Of a DNA stretch of 64,000 nt, positions 15,542 through 24,041 are shown in pieces. The DNA is from Streptomyces sp. CCM_MD2014 (GTDB lineage Bacteria > Actinomycetota > Actinomycetes > Streptomycetales > Streptomycetaceae). Made by a program: the position numbers and the translations under genes. Each line of letters starts with the position of its first letter. Within the stretch, counting starts at the first letter, position 1. The DNA lies in contig NZ_CP009754.1 of assembly GCF_000772045.1 (NCBI RefSeq), forward strand, positions 3,906,001 to 3,970,000, in the 5' to 3' direction. Under the pieces are notes generated by a model. It ran no database searches. It worked only from the letters and a program-made list of their open reading frames with translations, and was not told the origin of the DNA.

Positions 15542-16657
15542 TCCCAGGATCGCCACCATGTCCGCGACCAGCGTCCCGGGCAGCAGGTCCGCCAGCGCCT
15601 GGATGTTGTTGTACGAGGCCGAGCGCAGCTTCAGCCGGTACGGGGTCTTCTCGCCCTTGCTGACCAGGTAGTAGCCGTTGATGCCGAGCGGGTTCTCGGT
15701 CCAGGCGTAGGTGTGGCCCTCGGGCGCCTTCAGCACCTTCGGGAGCCGCTGGTTGACCGGCCCCGGCGCGAGCTCGGCCAGGCGGTCCAGGCAGGCGTCG
15801 GCGAGGTCGAGGGCGTTGTGCGTCTGCTCCAGGAGGCACTCGAAGCGGGCCAGGCAGTCGCCCTCGGTGCGCGTGACGACCTTGAGCGTGTCCTGGAGCT
15901 CGCCGTAGGCGAGGTACGGCTCGTCGCGGCGCAGGTCGAAGTCGACGCCGGAGGCGCGGGCGATGGGCCCGCTGACGCCGTAGGCGTGCACGGCCTCCGG
16001 GGAAAGGGCACCGACGCCTCGGGTGCGCCCCCGGAAGATCTCGTTGCCGAGCACCAGGTCGTCGAAGACGTCCATGCGCGAGCGCACGGCGGCGACGGCG
16101 GCACGCGCGCGCGTGGACCAGCCCGCGGGAAGGTCCTCCTTGAGGCCGCCGACGCGGTTGAACATGTAGTGCATGCGCCCGCCGGAGACCTCCTCCATCA
16201 CGTTCTGGAGGACCTCGCGCTCCCGGAAGGCGTAGAACACCGGGGTGATGCCGCCCAGCTCGAGCGGGTACGACCCGAGGAACATCAGGTGGTTGAGCAC
16301 CCGGTTCAGCTCGGCGAGCAGCGTGCGCGTCCACACCGCGCGCGTGGGGACCTCCATGCCGAGCATCCGCTCGACGGCGAGGACGACGCCCAGCTCGTTG
16401 GAGAACGCCGACAGCCAGTCGTGACGGTTGGCGAGCATGATGATCTGACGGTAGTCACGGGCCTCGAACAGCTTCTCCGCGCCGCGGTGCATGTAGCCGA
16501 TCACCGGCTCGGCGCTGGTGATGCGCTCGCCGTCCAGAACCAGTCTGAGCCGCAGCACGCCGTGGGTGGACGGGTGCTGCGGGCCGATGTTGAGCACCAT
16601 GTCGGTGCTCTCCGCGGCGCCGCCGATTCCGACCGTGGTCTCCGTCGTAGGAGTCAT
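15506..16657 (-). CDS. nuoD: Orphan NADH-quinone oxidoreductase subunit D paralogue
   Basis: 383 residues homologous over full length to the 49-kDa/NuoD subunit of respiratory complex I. Conserved: [18 protein letters not shown] (quinone-side histidine loop), [19 protein letters not shown] (the HRG arginine that NDUFAF7 methylates in mitochondria), [19 protein letters not shown] and the C-terminal [20 protein letters not shown]. The quinone-site Asp-Tyr seen in canonical subunits reads Asp-Trp here ([12 protein letters not shown]). No other nuo gene is nearby, so this is a stand-alone second copy rather than part of the main nuo operon. ATG 16657 follows GGGGAG at about nine bases. Confidence 0.88.
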   Translation of the reverse strand: [383 protein letters not shown]

Positions 16658-16688
16658 GAACACAGTCTCCCCTACGTACGCTGGCCCC

Positions 16689-17246
16689 ATGGAGACGGGG
16701 AGCCCGGACGACACGGGCACGGCGGGGGCGACCGAGGCGGCTGCTCCGCGGGAGGCGGCGGGCCCGTCGGGCCCGGCGCGGCGGGAACCGGTGTGGACCG
16801 GCCTGCCGCCGGGGCTGCTGCGCATGCGGCGGCTGTTGCTGGTGGTGTGGCTGGGCCTGCTGGCGGTTGCCGCGGGCCTGCTGCCCGCGCTGTTCCTGGA
16901 GCCCGTCTGGGCCGCCCTGGCGTTCCTGCCGCTGGCCCTGCTGGGCTGGGGCTGGGTGATGCTGGAGCGCAACTGGCGCTCCTGGCGGTACGCCGAGCGC
17001 GCCGACGACCTGCTGATCAGCCGGGGCGTGCTGTGGCGGGAGGAGACCGTCGTCCCGTACGGACGGATGCAGCTGGTCGAGGTGACCTCCGGCCCGGTCG
17101 AGCGGCACTTCGGCCTGGCCAGCGTGCAGCTGCACACGGCGGCCGCCGCGACCGACGCGACCATCCCCGGCCTCGACCCGGCCGAGGCGGAACGCCTGCG
17201 CGACCGCCTCACCGAGCTGGGCGAGGCCCGATCGGCGGGACTGTGA
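16689..17246 (+). CDS. PH-domain (YdbS-like) membrane protein
   Basis: 185 residues. An N-terminal Ala/Pro-rich cytosolic stretch is followed by two transmembrane helices (MRRLLLVVWLGLLAVAAGLL and LAFLPLALLGWGWVML, roughly residues 45-85) and a bacterial PH-like bPH2 domain (DDLLISRGVLWREETVVPYGRMQLVEVTSGPVERHFGLASVQLHT). This is the architecture of B. subtilis YdbS, which acts with YdbT; the YdbT-like gene follows here with a GTGA overlap. ATG 16689 has TACGCT (16677-16682) six bases upstream. Exact function is not established; YdbS/YdbT have been linked to envelope defence. Confidence 0.82.
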   Translation: METGSPDDTGTAGATEAAAPREAAGPSGPARREPVWTGLPPGLLRMRRLLLVVWLGLLAVAAGLLPALFLEPVWAALAFLPLALLGWGWVMLERNWRSWRYAERADDLLISRGVLWREETVVPYGRMQLVEVTSGPVERHFGLASVQLHTAAAATDATIPGLDPAEAERLRDRLTELGEARSAGL

Positions 17247-18748
17247 GCGGGCCCGGGTCCGAGGAGGGCACGACCGGGGGCGGTACGACGGGCCACGCGC
17301 CCGGGGCGACCGGACCGGCCGACCGGGCCCGCACCCCGGACGGCCACGCACCGAACGGCGCCCCGCGGCAACCGGGGCGGACCACGTCCGGTACCCCGGA
17401 CCACGCCCCGGAGCCGGCCGGCCCCGCGGCGGACAGCGCGCCCGGCACCTCAGGGACCGACCGCGCCGTCGAGCGGCGACTGCACCCCGTCACGCCCCTG
17501 CGGCGGGCGTGGGCGCCGGTCGCGGTGCTCGTCGGGTGGGCCGTGCACGATCCCGACCAGGCGCAGCGCCAGCTGACCCGGCTGACGACGACCCACCTGC
17601 TGATCGGCCTGGCGGTACTGATCCCGGCCGCCGCCCTGTACGGCTTCCTCACCTGGTGGTTCACCCACTACGCGGTGACCGACACGGAGCTGCGGATCCG
17701 TACCGGACTGCTGTTCCGCCGCACCGCGCACATCCGCCTGGAACGCATCCAGGCCATCGACGTCACCCAGCCCCTGCTGGCCCGGGTCGCGGGGGTCGCC
17801 AAGCTCAAGCTCGACGTCATAGGCACCGGCAAGAAGGACGAACTGGCCTTCCTGGGCGCCGACGAGGCCCGTGCGCTGCGGGCCGAGCTGCTCGCGCGCG
17901 CGGCGGGGTTCGCGCCCGAGACCGCGCACGAGGTCGGCGAGGCCCCCGCACGGCAGCTGCTGCGGGTGCCGCCGGGCGTCCTCGCCGTCTCCCTCCTGCT
18001 GACCGGCGCGACCTGGGGCACGCTGCTCGCCGCCGTCGTCGTACCGACGCTGCTGTGGCTGGCCACCCACAACCTGTGGACGGTGCTGGCGACCGCCCTG
18101 CCGCTGGTGGGCGCCGCGGGCGCGAGCAGCGCGGGCCGGTTCGTCGGGGAGTACGACTGGACGGTGGCGGAGTCCCCGGACGGGCTCCGCATCGACCACG
18201 GCCTGCTGGACCGCGCCCACGAGACGGTGCCGCCGGGCCGGGTGCAGACCGTGCGCATCGTGGAACCGCTGCTGTGGCGGCGGCGCCGCTGGGTGCGGGT
18301 GGAGCTGGACGTGGCCGGGTCGTCGAACTCGGTGCTGCTGCCGGTCGCCCCGCGCGAGATCGCGGAGTCGGTCGTCGCGCGGGTGCTGCCGGGGGTGACC
18401 GTGCCGACGGAGCTGTCCCGCCCGCCTCGGCGGGCGGCGCGGTGCCGCCCGCTGTGGTGGCGCGGCCACGGACTGGCCGTCACCGACGCCGTCTTCGCCG
18501 CCCGGCACGGCCTGCTGCGCCGCAGCCTGGCGCTCGTGCCGCACGCCAAGGTCCAGAGCGTCCGCCTCACCCAGGGGCCCTGGCGGCGCGCCCTGCGGCT
18601 GGCCGACGTCCACGTGGACACGGGGGCGAACAAGACGGTGGCCGCACGGCTGCGCGACGCCGGCGAGGCCGCGGAGCTGCTGCGGAGCCAGGCGGAACGC
18701 TCCCGGACCGGCCGCCGGGACGCCCCGCCGGACCGCTGGATGGCCTGA
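17243..18748 (+). CDS. PH-domain (YdbT-like) membrane protein
   Basis: 501 residues, translationally coupled to the preceding gene through a GTGA overlap. Residues 1-80 are a disordered Gly/Pro/Ala segment. Then a hydrophobic pair (THLLIGLAVLIPAAALYGFL), a first bPH2 domain (TELRIRTGLLFRRTAHIRLERIQAIDVTQPLLARVAG), two more helices (VLAVSLLLTGATWGTLLAAV and following), and two further PH repeats (GLRIDHGLLDRAHETVPPGRVQTVRI; AVFAARHGLLRRSLALVPHAKVQSVRL). Triple PH repeats with interleaved helices match YdbT. The pair probably forms one membrane complex; the ligand is unknown. Confidence 0.82.
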   Translation: MSGPGSEEGTTGGGTTGHAPGATGPADRARTPDGHAPNGAPRQPGRTTSGTPDHAPEPAGPAADSAPGTSGTDRAVERRLHPVTPLRRAWAPVAVLVGWAVHDPDQAQRQLTRLTTTHLLIGLAVLIPAAALYGFLTWWFTHYAVTDTELRIRTGLLFRRTAHIRLERIQAIDVTQPLLARVAGVAKLKLDVIGTGKKDELAFLGADEARALRAELLARAAGFAPETAHEVGEAPARQLLRVPPGVLAVSLLLTGATWGTLLAAVVVPTLLWLATHNLWTVLATALPLVGAAGASSAGRFVGEYDWTVAESPDGLRIDHGLLDRAHETVPPGRVQTVRIVEPLLWRRRRWVRVELDVAGSSNSVLLPVAPREIAESVVARVLPGVTVPTELSRPPRRAARCRPLWWRGHGLAVTDAVFAARHGLLRRSLALVPHAKVQSVRLTQGPWRRALRLADVHVDTGANKTVAARLRDAGEAAELLRSQAERSRTGRRDAPPDRWMA

Positions 18749-18785
18749 GCCCGCGGGGTTGGGCCCCGCGCCGGGGCCCGGGCCG

Positions 18786-20054
18786 TCAGGAGACCGCGCT
18801 GCGCAGCCCCTGAACGTCGATCTGCTCGGTCTCGTCGTGGGCCGTCAGGTCGATCACCTGGCTGACGTCCCGGGACTCCTCGCCCGCCTGCTTGAAGGAG
18901 ACCTCGGCCTCGGCCTTGTGCAGGGCGAGCGCCTCCTGGCCGACCACGTCGGCGAGGTCCTCGTTCTGGACGGTTTCCAGGGCGGCGTCGGAGGCGGCCG
19001 CCGTGTCCGTGGCGTCCGCCCTGTCCGCCGGGCCCTCGGGGGCCTTGGTGCCGAAGAAGTCGAAGCCGCCCTCGACCACCGGACGCCGCGCCGGAGCCGC
19101 CGGTACGACGGCCACCGCGGTCGGCACCGTGAAGTGCCCGTCGGCCCGCCGGGTGGGCTGTGCGGACTGGGTGGGCCGGGTGGACTCGGTGGGCTGCGCG
19201 GGCCGCTCGTCGGACGGGCTCGTCGGGGAGGCGGCGGCGGTGCGCTCGTGGCCGTCGGCCGCCTCGGACTGCCCCTGCGCCTCGTCCTCCTGCGCCGCCT
19301 CGGGCGCCGCCGGGCTCTCGCCACCGCCGTCACCGCCGCCGTCACCACCGGAGTCGTCGGCGGCCTCGGCCCGGTCGCCGCCGTCCGGGCCGGCGGGCGC
19401 CCCGGCGTCGAAGCGGGCCAGTGCGGCGTTCGCGCGCAGGAACAGCCGGGAGCCCTCGGGCGAGAAGACGGCGGGGACGGCGGCCTCTTCGGCGCCCCCG
19501 CTCTCCTCAACCGGTGCCTTCTCGGCCTTCTCGGCCACCGTCTCCGGCGTCTCCTGGGCCGGGGCGGTGCGGGCCGCCGGCAGCGCGGGTGCCTGCGGCG
19601 CGGCCTCTATCTCCAGCAGGCGGCGGCCCTCCAGCGCGCTGGCCCGCTCGGTCTCCGCCGTGGCGTAACGCCGCAACAGGGAGGCGTGCTCGTTGCGCAG
19701 CCCCGCCAGCTCGGTGCGCTTGGCCCGCAGCCGGTGCTCCAGCTTCTGCCGCAGCTCGCGCGACTCCTCCAGGTCGGACTCCAGTTCGGCGAGCCGCTCC
19801 TCGAACCGCCACTCGTCGCTGGCCCGCGCGCGCGTGAGGTCGGCCACCTGCCGGCCCGCCTGGGCGTCCCAGTGCCGCATGACGACCGCGCCGACCACAG
19901 CCGTCACCGCGGCGGCGGCAGCCAGGGCGCGCAGGATCAGGGTCTCGCTGAACAACCAGGGCCCGACGGCGCAAACGACCGAAACGCCTGCGATCGCCGA
20001 CGGAGGAAGCAGTCTGTGCAGAGGCGGGGAATGGCGGTGACGTCCACGTGGCAT
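18786..20054 (-). CDS. Membrane-anchored coiled-coil protein of unknown function
   Basis: 422 residues. Two hydrophobic segments near the N-terminus (SAIAGVSVVCAVGPWLF and LILRALAAAAAVTAVVGAVV, residues ~18-60), then a strong coiled coil (EERLAELESDLEESRELRQK to about residue 165, LRAKRTELAGLRNEHASLLRRYATAETERAS). The rest is a low-complexity Ser/Glu/Ala/Pro linker with repeated RPTQS-like triplets and a short conserved end (VSQVIDLTAHDETEQIDVQG). Start ATG 20054 has TAAGTT seven bases upstream. Probably a scaffold at the membrane; no enzymatic motif is seen. Confidence 0.7.
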   Translation of the reverse strand: MPRGRHRHSPPLHRLLPPSAIAGVSVVCAVGPWLFSETLILRALAAAAAVTAVVGAVVMRHWDAQAGRQVADLTRARASDEWRFEERLAELESDLEESRELRQKLEHRLRAKRTELAGLRNEHASLLRRYATAETERASALEGRRLLEIEAAPQAPALPAARTAPAQETPETVAEKAEKAPVEESGGAEEAAVPAVFSPEGSRLFLRANAALARFDAGAPAGPDGGDRAEAADDSGGDGGGDGGGESPAAPEAAQEDEAQGQSEAADGHERTAAASPTSPSDERPAQPTESTRPTQSAQPTRRADGHFTVPTAVAVVPAAPARRPVVEGGFDFFGTKAPEGPADRADATDTAAASDAALETVQNEDLADVVGQEALALHKAEAEVSFKQAGEESRDVSQVIDLTAHDETEQIDVQGLRSAVS

Positions 20055-20190
20055 GGCCAGAAACTTACCGCGCGTAGGCGAATCTTGGCGCCCCGCCCCG
20101 TAAAAACACGGCCATCTCCGGCGTGTTCACAGGGCACAGGTAATCCACATCCCCGGAGACGGGAGAATTACCCCGGCATTTCAAGATCAT

Positions 20191-21324
20191 TTATGAGTCG
20201 CGTCCGGCGCTCAGCCGCTCGTCCAGCCACCGCAGCGTCGCGGGAATCTCCCGCCGCCAGGTATTGAAGTTGTGCCCGCCGCTTTCCAGGATGATCGACG
20301 AGATCCGGGTCGGCCTCTTGCCCTTCACCAGATCGATGAACTTCAACGTGTCCCGGTAGTTCGTCTCGCCGGTCCTGCTGCTGGTGACGAGCAGTGAAGT
20401 GTCCGGTGCGGGCGCGTTCTTGAGGCACCACCACAGACTGGCCCGGTTCTCAAGCCCTTTGTCCCCGTGGAAGAGGTCGCCCGTGGTGGGGTCGTTCGGC
20501 GCGTCGTAGTACGGGGACAGCCCGGCCCCGGCGGCGAACACGTCCGGATGGTGCGCGGCGAGCTTCAGGGCGCAGTAGCCGCCGGTCGAGTTGCCGACGA
20601 CACCCCAGCTCCGCGGCCCCTTGTCCACCCGGTAGTGGGCGCCCACCGCCTCGGGCAGGTCCTTGGCGAAGAACGTCTCCGTCTGCGGCCCGCCCGGTAC
20701 GTCCACGCACTCCGTGTCCCGCGGCGGCGCCACCGTGGGCCGCAGCATCACCAGGATCATCGGCCGCATCCGGCCGGCCTTCGCCAGCTCCAGTGCCGTA
20801 CGCGGGTAGTGGAGCTTTTCCACCAACGCCTCGGCGGTACCCGGATAACCGGTCAGGACGACGGCCGCGGGAAACGTACGGCCACGGTGGCGCGCCTGGA
20901 AGTACTCCGGCGGCAGGTACACGAACGCCGGCGACGCGATCCGCGACGTGCGCCCGGCGACCCGTATCTCCTCCACCCGCCCCGAGACCTCGGGCCGCGA
21001 CCCGCCCGCGGGCGTCACCCGCCGCTTCCCGACGACCTGCAGCGGCCCACCGCCCGCACCGGCCGAGTGGTCCACGACCACGCCCTGCCCGTCCTCCCGC
21101 CCGAACAGGTCGGCCCAGCTGCCGTAGAAGCCGAAGGACTGATTGGCGACCAGCCCCACCGCCGCGAAGACCGCCACCTGGGTGGCGAGCAGCAGCCCGA
21201 CCCTCCCGAGTACGGCCCGCACGCTCCGCCGCGCCAGCCGCGGCCACAGCCACACCGTCCCGGCGAACAGCAGCGCACCGGCCACCACCGCCAGAGCCAG
21301 TACCTTGTCGCTCGTCAGCCCCAT
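20191..21324 (-). CDS. Membrane-anchored esterase-like alpha/beta hydrolase
   Basis: 377 residues. Two N-terminal transmembrane helices (KVLALAVVAGALLFAGTVWL and VLGRVGLLLATQVAVFAAVG, residues ~7-55) place the catalytic domain outside the membrane. The hydrolase domain is of the esterase D/mycolyltransferase kind: FVYLPPEYFQ, nucleophile elbow WGVVGNSTGGYCALKLA (Ser), and the late His in ILESGGHNFNTWRREIPATL. ATG 21324 was chosen because homologous membrane-anchored esterases start at such a hydrophobic segment; the much longer open frame upstream is antisense to the MprF-like gene. Divergent from that gene across 165 bases with no other feature. Confidence 0.82.
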   Translation of the reverse strand: MGLTSDKVLALAVVAGALLFAGTVWLWPRLARRSVRAVLGRVGLLLATQVAVFAAVGLVANQSFGFYGSWADLFGREDGQGVVVDHSAGAGGGPLQVVGKRRVTPAGGSRPEVSGRVEEIRVAGRTSRIASPAFVYLPPEYFQARHRGRTFPAAVVLTGYPGTAEALVEKLHYPRTALELAKAGRMRPMILVMLRPTVAPPRDTECVDVPGGPQTETFFAKDLPEAVGAHYRVDKGPRSWGVVGNSTGGYCALKLAAHHPDVFAAGAGLSPYYDAPNDPTTGDLFHGDKGLENRASLWWCLKNAPAPDTSLLVTSSRTGETNYRDTLKFIDLVKGKRPTRISSIILESGGHNFNTWRREIPATLRWLDERLSAGRDS

Positions 21325-21489
21325 GCCTCGTCTACCGCCCGCGTTTTCCGTGCGCCCGGCCGTCCGTCCGGGCTTCGTGATCAGGGGGAGTGAACCTCTC
21401 CCTCCGAGACACCGTCCTAGAGGGCGCAATGTCGCCGGATGCCCGAAACGGGCCCGGATCCACGGTCTCTCGCAGAACAAACAGGTGCG

Positions 21490-23310
21490 ATGTCTGTCAG
21501 GACAGATGAGGAAATGTCGGGCGGGGTTCCGACAAGGCCCACCCGCATGCGCCGCGCACTGCGCGGCCCCCGCCCGGAGAACGTCCCTCTCCTCGTCGGC
21601 CGCGCCTGCGTGGTCGTCGGCCTGCTGGACATCGCGGCCGGCTCCTTCCCGCGCTTCCGGCACAGCCGGATGCACGCCCTCGCCGAGGTGCTGCCCGGCG
21701 CCTTCGGCCCCTTCGCCGCCGCCCTCTCCCTCAGCGCGGGCGTCCTGCTCCTCCTGCTCGCCCACGGCCTCAAGCGCCGCAAGCGCCGGGCCTGGCGGGC
21801 GGCCGTGGCCCTGCTCCCGCTCGGCGCCGTCGCACAGTTCACGTACCGCCACTCCCTCCTCGGCGTACTGATCTCCCTCGTCCTGCTGGCCCTCCTCCTG
21901 CGCCACCGCGCCGAGTTCGCCGCCCTCCCCGACCCCCGCAGCCGCTGGCGTGCCCTGGCCAACTTCGTCCTCATGAGCGCGGGTTCCGTGCTGCTCGGCC
22001 TGCTCGTCGTCAACGCCCACCCGCACCGCATGCTCGGCGACCCGAGCCTGGCCGACCGCCTCACCCACGTCCTGTACGGCCTGCTCGGCGTCGAGGGCCC
22101 GGTCGACTACCGGGGCAACACCTCCTGGACGGTCGCCTTCTCCCTGGGCGCGCTCGGCCTGCTGACCGCCATCACCACGATCTACCTGGCCTTCCGCCCC
22201 GAACACCCGGCGGCCCGCCTCACCGAGGACGACGAGAGCCGCCTGCGCGACCTCCTCGCCCGGCACGGCGGCCGCGACTCCCTCGGCCACTTCGCGCTGC
22301 GCCGCGACAAGGCCGTCGTCTTCTCCCCCAGCGGCAAGGCCGCCGTCACCTACCGCGTCGTCTCCGGCGTGATGCTGGCCAGCGGCGACCCGATCGGCGA
22401 CGTCGAGGCCTGGCCCGGCGCCATCGAACGCTTCATGGACGAGGCCCGCGCCCACTCCTGGACTCCCGCCGTCATGGGCTGCTCCGAGACCGGCGGCGAG
22501 GTCTGGACCCGCGAGACCGGCCTCGACGCCCTCGAACTCGGCGACGAGGCGGTGGTGGACGTGGCGGATTTCTCCCTCGCCGGCCGCGCGATGCGCAACG
22601 TGCGCCAGATGGTCAAGCGCATCGAGCGCGCCGGTTACGAGACCCGCGTACGGCGCGTGGCTGACCTCTCCGAGGCCGAACTGGACCGCGTCCGCCGCGC
22701 CGCCGACGCGTGGCGCGGCACCGACACCGAACGCGGCTTCTCCATGGCCCTGGGCCGCATCGGCGACCCGTCCGACGGCGACTGCCTGATAGCGACCGCG
22801 CACAAGCAGGACCCGGAGCCCGGCGAGTACGGCGACCTCAAGGCGATCCTGCACTTCGTGCCGTGGGGCCCGGACGGGGCGTCCCTGGACCTCATGCGCC
22901 GCGACCGCGCGGCCGATCCCGGCATGAACGAGCTCCTGATCGTGGCCGCGCTCCAGGCCGCCCCGAGACTGGGCGTCGCGCGGGTGTCGCTGAACTTCGC
23001 GATGTTCCGCGCGGCACTCGCACGCGGCGAGAAGATCGGCGCGGGTCCGGTCCTCCGGGCATGGCGGGGCCTGCTGGTGTTCCTCTCCCGCTGGTTCCAG
23101 ATCGAGTCCCTGTACAAGTTCAACGCGAAGTTCCGGCCCCGGTGGGAGCCGCGCTTCGTCGTCTACCGCCGCTCCGCCGACCTGCCCCGCATCGGCTTCG
23201 CCGCGATGCAGGCGGAGGGCTTCGTGACGGTGCCGCTGCCGCGCTTCCTGCGCCACCGGACGCCCGCGCGACGCCCCTGCCCCCACCAGACACCGGCGCG
23301 GGCGGCTTGA
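21490..23310 (+). CDS. MprF/LysX-like membrane protein with DUF2156 transferase domain
   Basis: 606 residues. About six transmembrane helices (roughly residues 30-230) are followed by a DUF2156 GNAT-like domain (AAVTYRVVSGVMLASGDPIGD, FSLAGRAMRNVRQMVKRIE, DCLIATAHKQDPEPGEYGDL, DLMRRDRAADPGMNELLIVA). This is the MprF-type aminoacyl-phospholipid synthase domain without the lysyl-tRNA synthetase fused in mycobacterial LysX, so it may use a cellular aminoacyl-tRNA to modify membrane lipids. Start: ATG 21490 is given; ATG 21514, right after GAGGAA, is a fair alternative. Followed immediately by mosaic repeat B. Confidence 0.8.
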   Translation: MSVRTDEEMSGGVPTRPTRMRRALRGPRPENVPLLVGRACVVVGLLDIAAGSFPRFRHSRMHALAEVLPGAFGPFAAALSLSAGVLLLLLAHGLKRRKRRAWRAAVALLPLGAVAQFTYRHSLLGVLISLVLLALLLRHRAEFAALPDPRSRWRALANFVLMSAGSVLLGLLVVNAHPHRMLGDPSLADRLTHVLYGLLGVEGPVDYRGNTSWTVAFSLGALGLLTAITTIYLAFRPEHPAARLTEDDESRLRDLLARHGGRDSLGHFALRRDKAVVFSPSGKAAVTYRVVSGVMLASGDPIGDVEAWPGAIERFMDEARAHSWTPAVMGCSETGGEVWTRETGLDALELGDEAVVDVADFSLAGRAMRNVRQMVKRIERAGYETRVRRVADLSEAELDRVRRAADAWRGTDTERGFSMALGRIGDPSDGDCLIATAHKQDPEPGEYGDLKAILHFVPWGPDGASLDLMRRDRAADPGMNELLIVAALQAAPRLGVARVSLNFAMFRAALARGEKIGAGPVLRAWRGLLVFLSRWFQIESLYKFNAKFRPRWEPRFVVYRRSADLPRIGFAAMQAEGFVTVPLPRFLRHRTPARRPCPHQTPARAA

Positions 23311-23312
23311 GC

Positions 23313-24005
23313 GGGCCCACCGGCCCGGGGTTCCCCCGTCACCCAGCGCGGGTGCGGGCCGGGGGCCCACCGACCCGGGGTTGCCCGGTCACCCGGCAGG
23401 GGTGTGGGCGGGGTGGGCCCACCGGCCTGGGGGTGCGGGGTGCCCCGGCGTGGGTGCGGGCGCGGGGTGGGCCCACCGGCCCGGCGTTGCCCGGTCACCC
23501 GGCGTGGGTGCGGTCGCGCGGCCCGGGGGTTGCGGGGTGCCCCGGCGCGGGTGCGGGCGGGGGGTGGGTGACGCGGCCCGGCGTCGGCGGGGTGCCGCTG
23601 CGCCCACCCGTGCCGCCCCAGCGGCACGACTGCCCGCAGCTGGGGCGGCAAGCCGCGTACGGCGGGGACGGGGCAGCGGCGTGGGGCGGCGGGCAGCCGC
23701 GTACGGCGAGGAGGGGGCGGGTCGGGGGGTGTCCGCCCGCAGCGGTTGGCGCGTCAACGCCCCGCGCCTCTGTAAGTGACCGATTCCGCGCCGTTCCGAG
23801 GACGGACACCCCCCGGCCCGACCCCGACCCACCCACCGAACCCAAGGCGCTACCCGCACCCCCACCGCCGAAGGCACCCGCACCGGCGCCGCAGGCACCC
23901 CGCACCCCCACCGAACCCGCACCGGCGCCGCAGGCACCCCGCACCCCCACCGCCGAAGGCACCCGCACCGGCGCCGCAGGCATCCCGCGCTACCGCCGGA
24001 GGCAA
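23313..24005 (+). repeat. Mosaic GC-rich repeat B (inverted partner of 2585-3165)
   Basis: About 690 non-coding bases between the MprF-like stop and folP. The reverse complement of repeat A is found here in the same order, including an exact 90-base match at 23778-23867. Parts in order: five diverged copies of a ~40-base unit with GGGCCCACCGGCCC (23313-23562), the 12-base-arm hairpin (23611-23622 with 23639-23650), the central block, and three tandem units built from CACCGGCGCCGCAGGCA (about 23847-23990). Its right end stops about 25 bases before the folP -10 hexamer. Orientation relative to the upstream gene is the same as for repeat A and coaX. Confidence 0.88.
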
Positions 24006-24029
24006 ACGCACACGCCCCAGCCCACCACC

Positions 24030-24035
24030 TACGCT
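24030..24035 (+). promoter_or_regulatory. folP -10 hexamer, leaderless start
   Basis: TACGCT exactly six bases before the folP ATG at 24042, with no ribosome site between, so transcription probably begins at the start codon. This decides the folP start against the much longer open frame that runs through the repeat. Confidence 0.6.
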
Positions 24036-24041
24036 GAACAC

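Noticed and set aside
21325..23370. Large upstream extension of the esterase frame
   Set aside because: Antisense to the MprF-like gene, no homology, and the esterase has a natural hydrophobic N-terminus at 21324.
22710..24041. Open frame continuous with folP through the end of the MprF-like gene and repeat B
   Set aside because: Out of frame with the MprF-like gene and then low-complexity repeat; folP homology starts only after ATG 24042, which has its own -10 hexamer.
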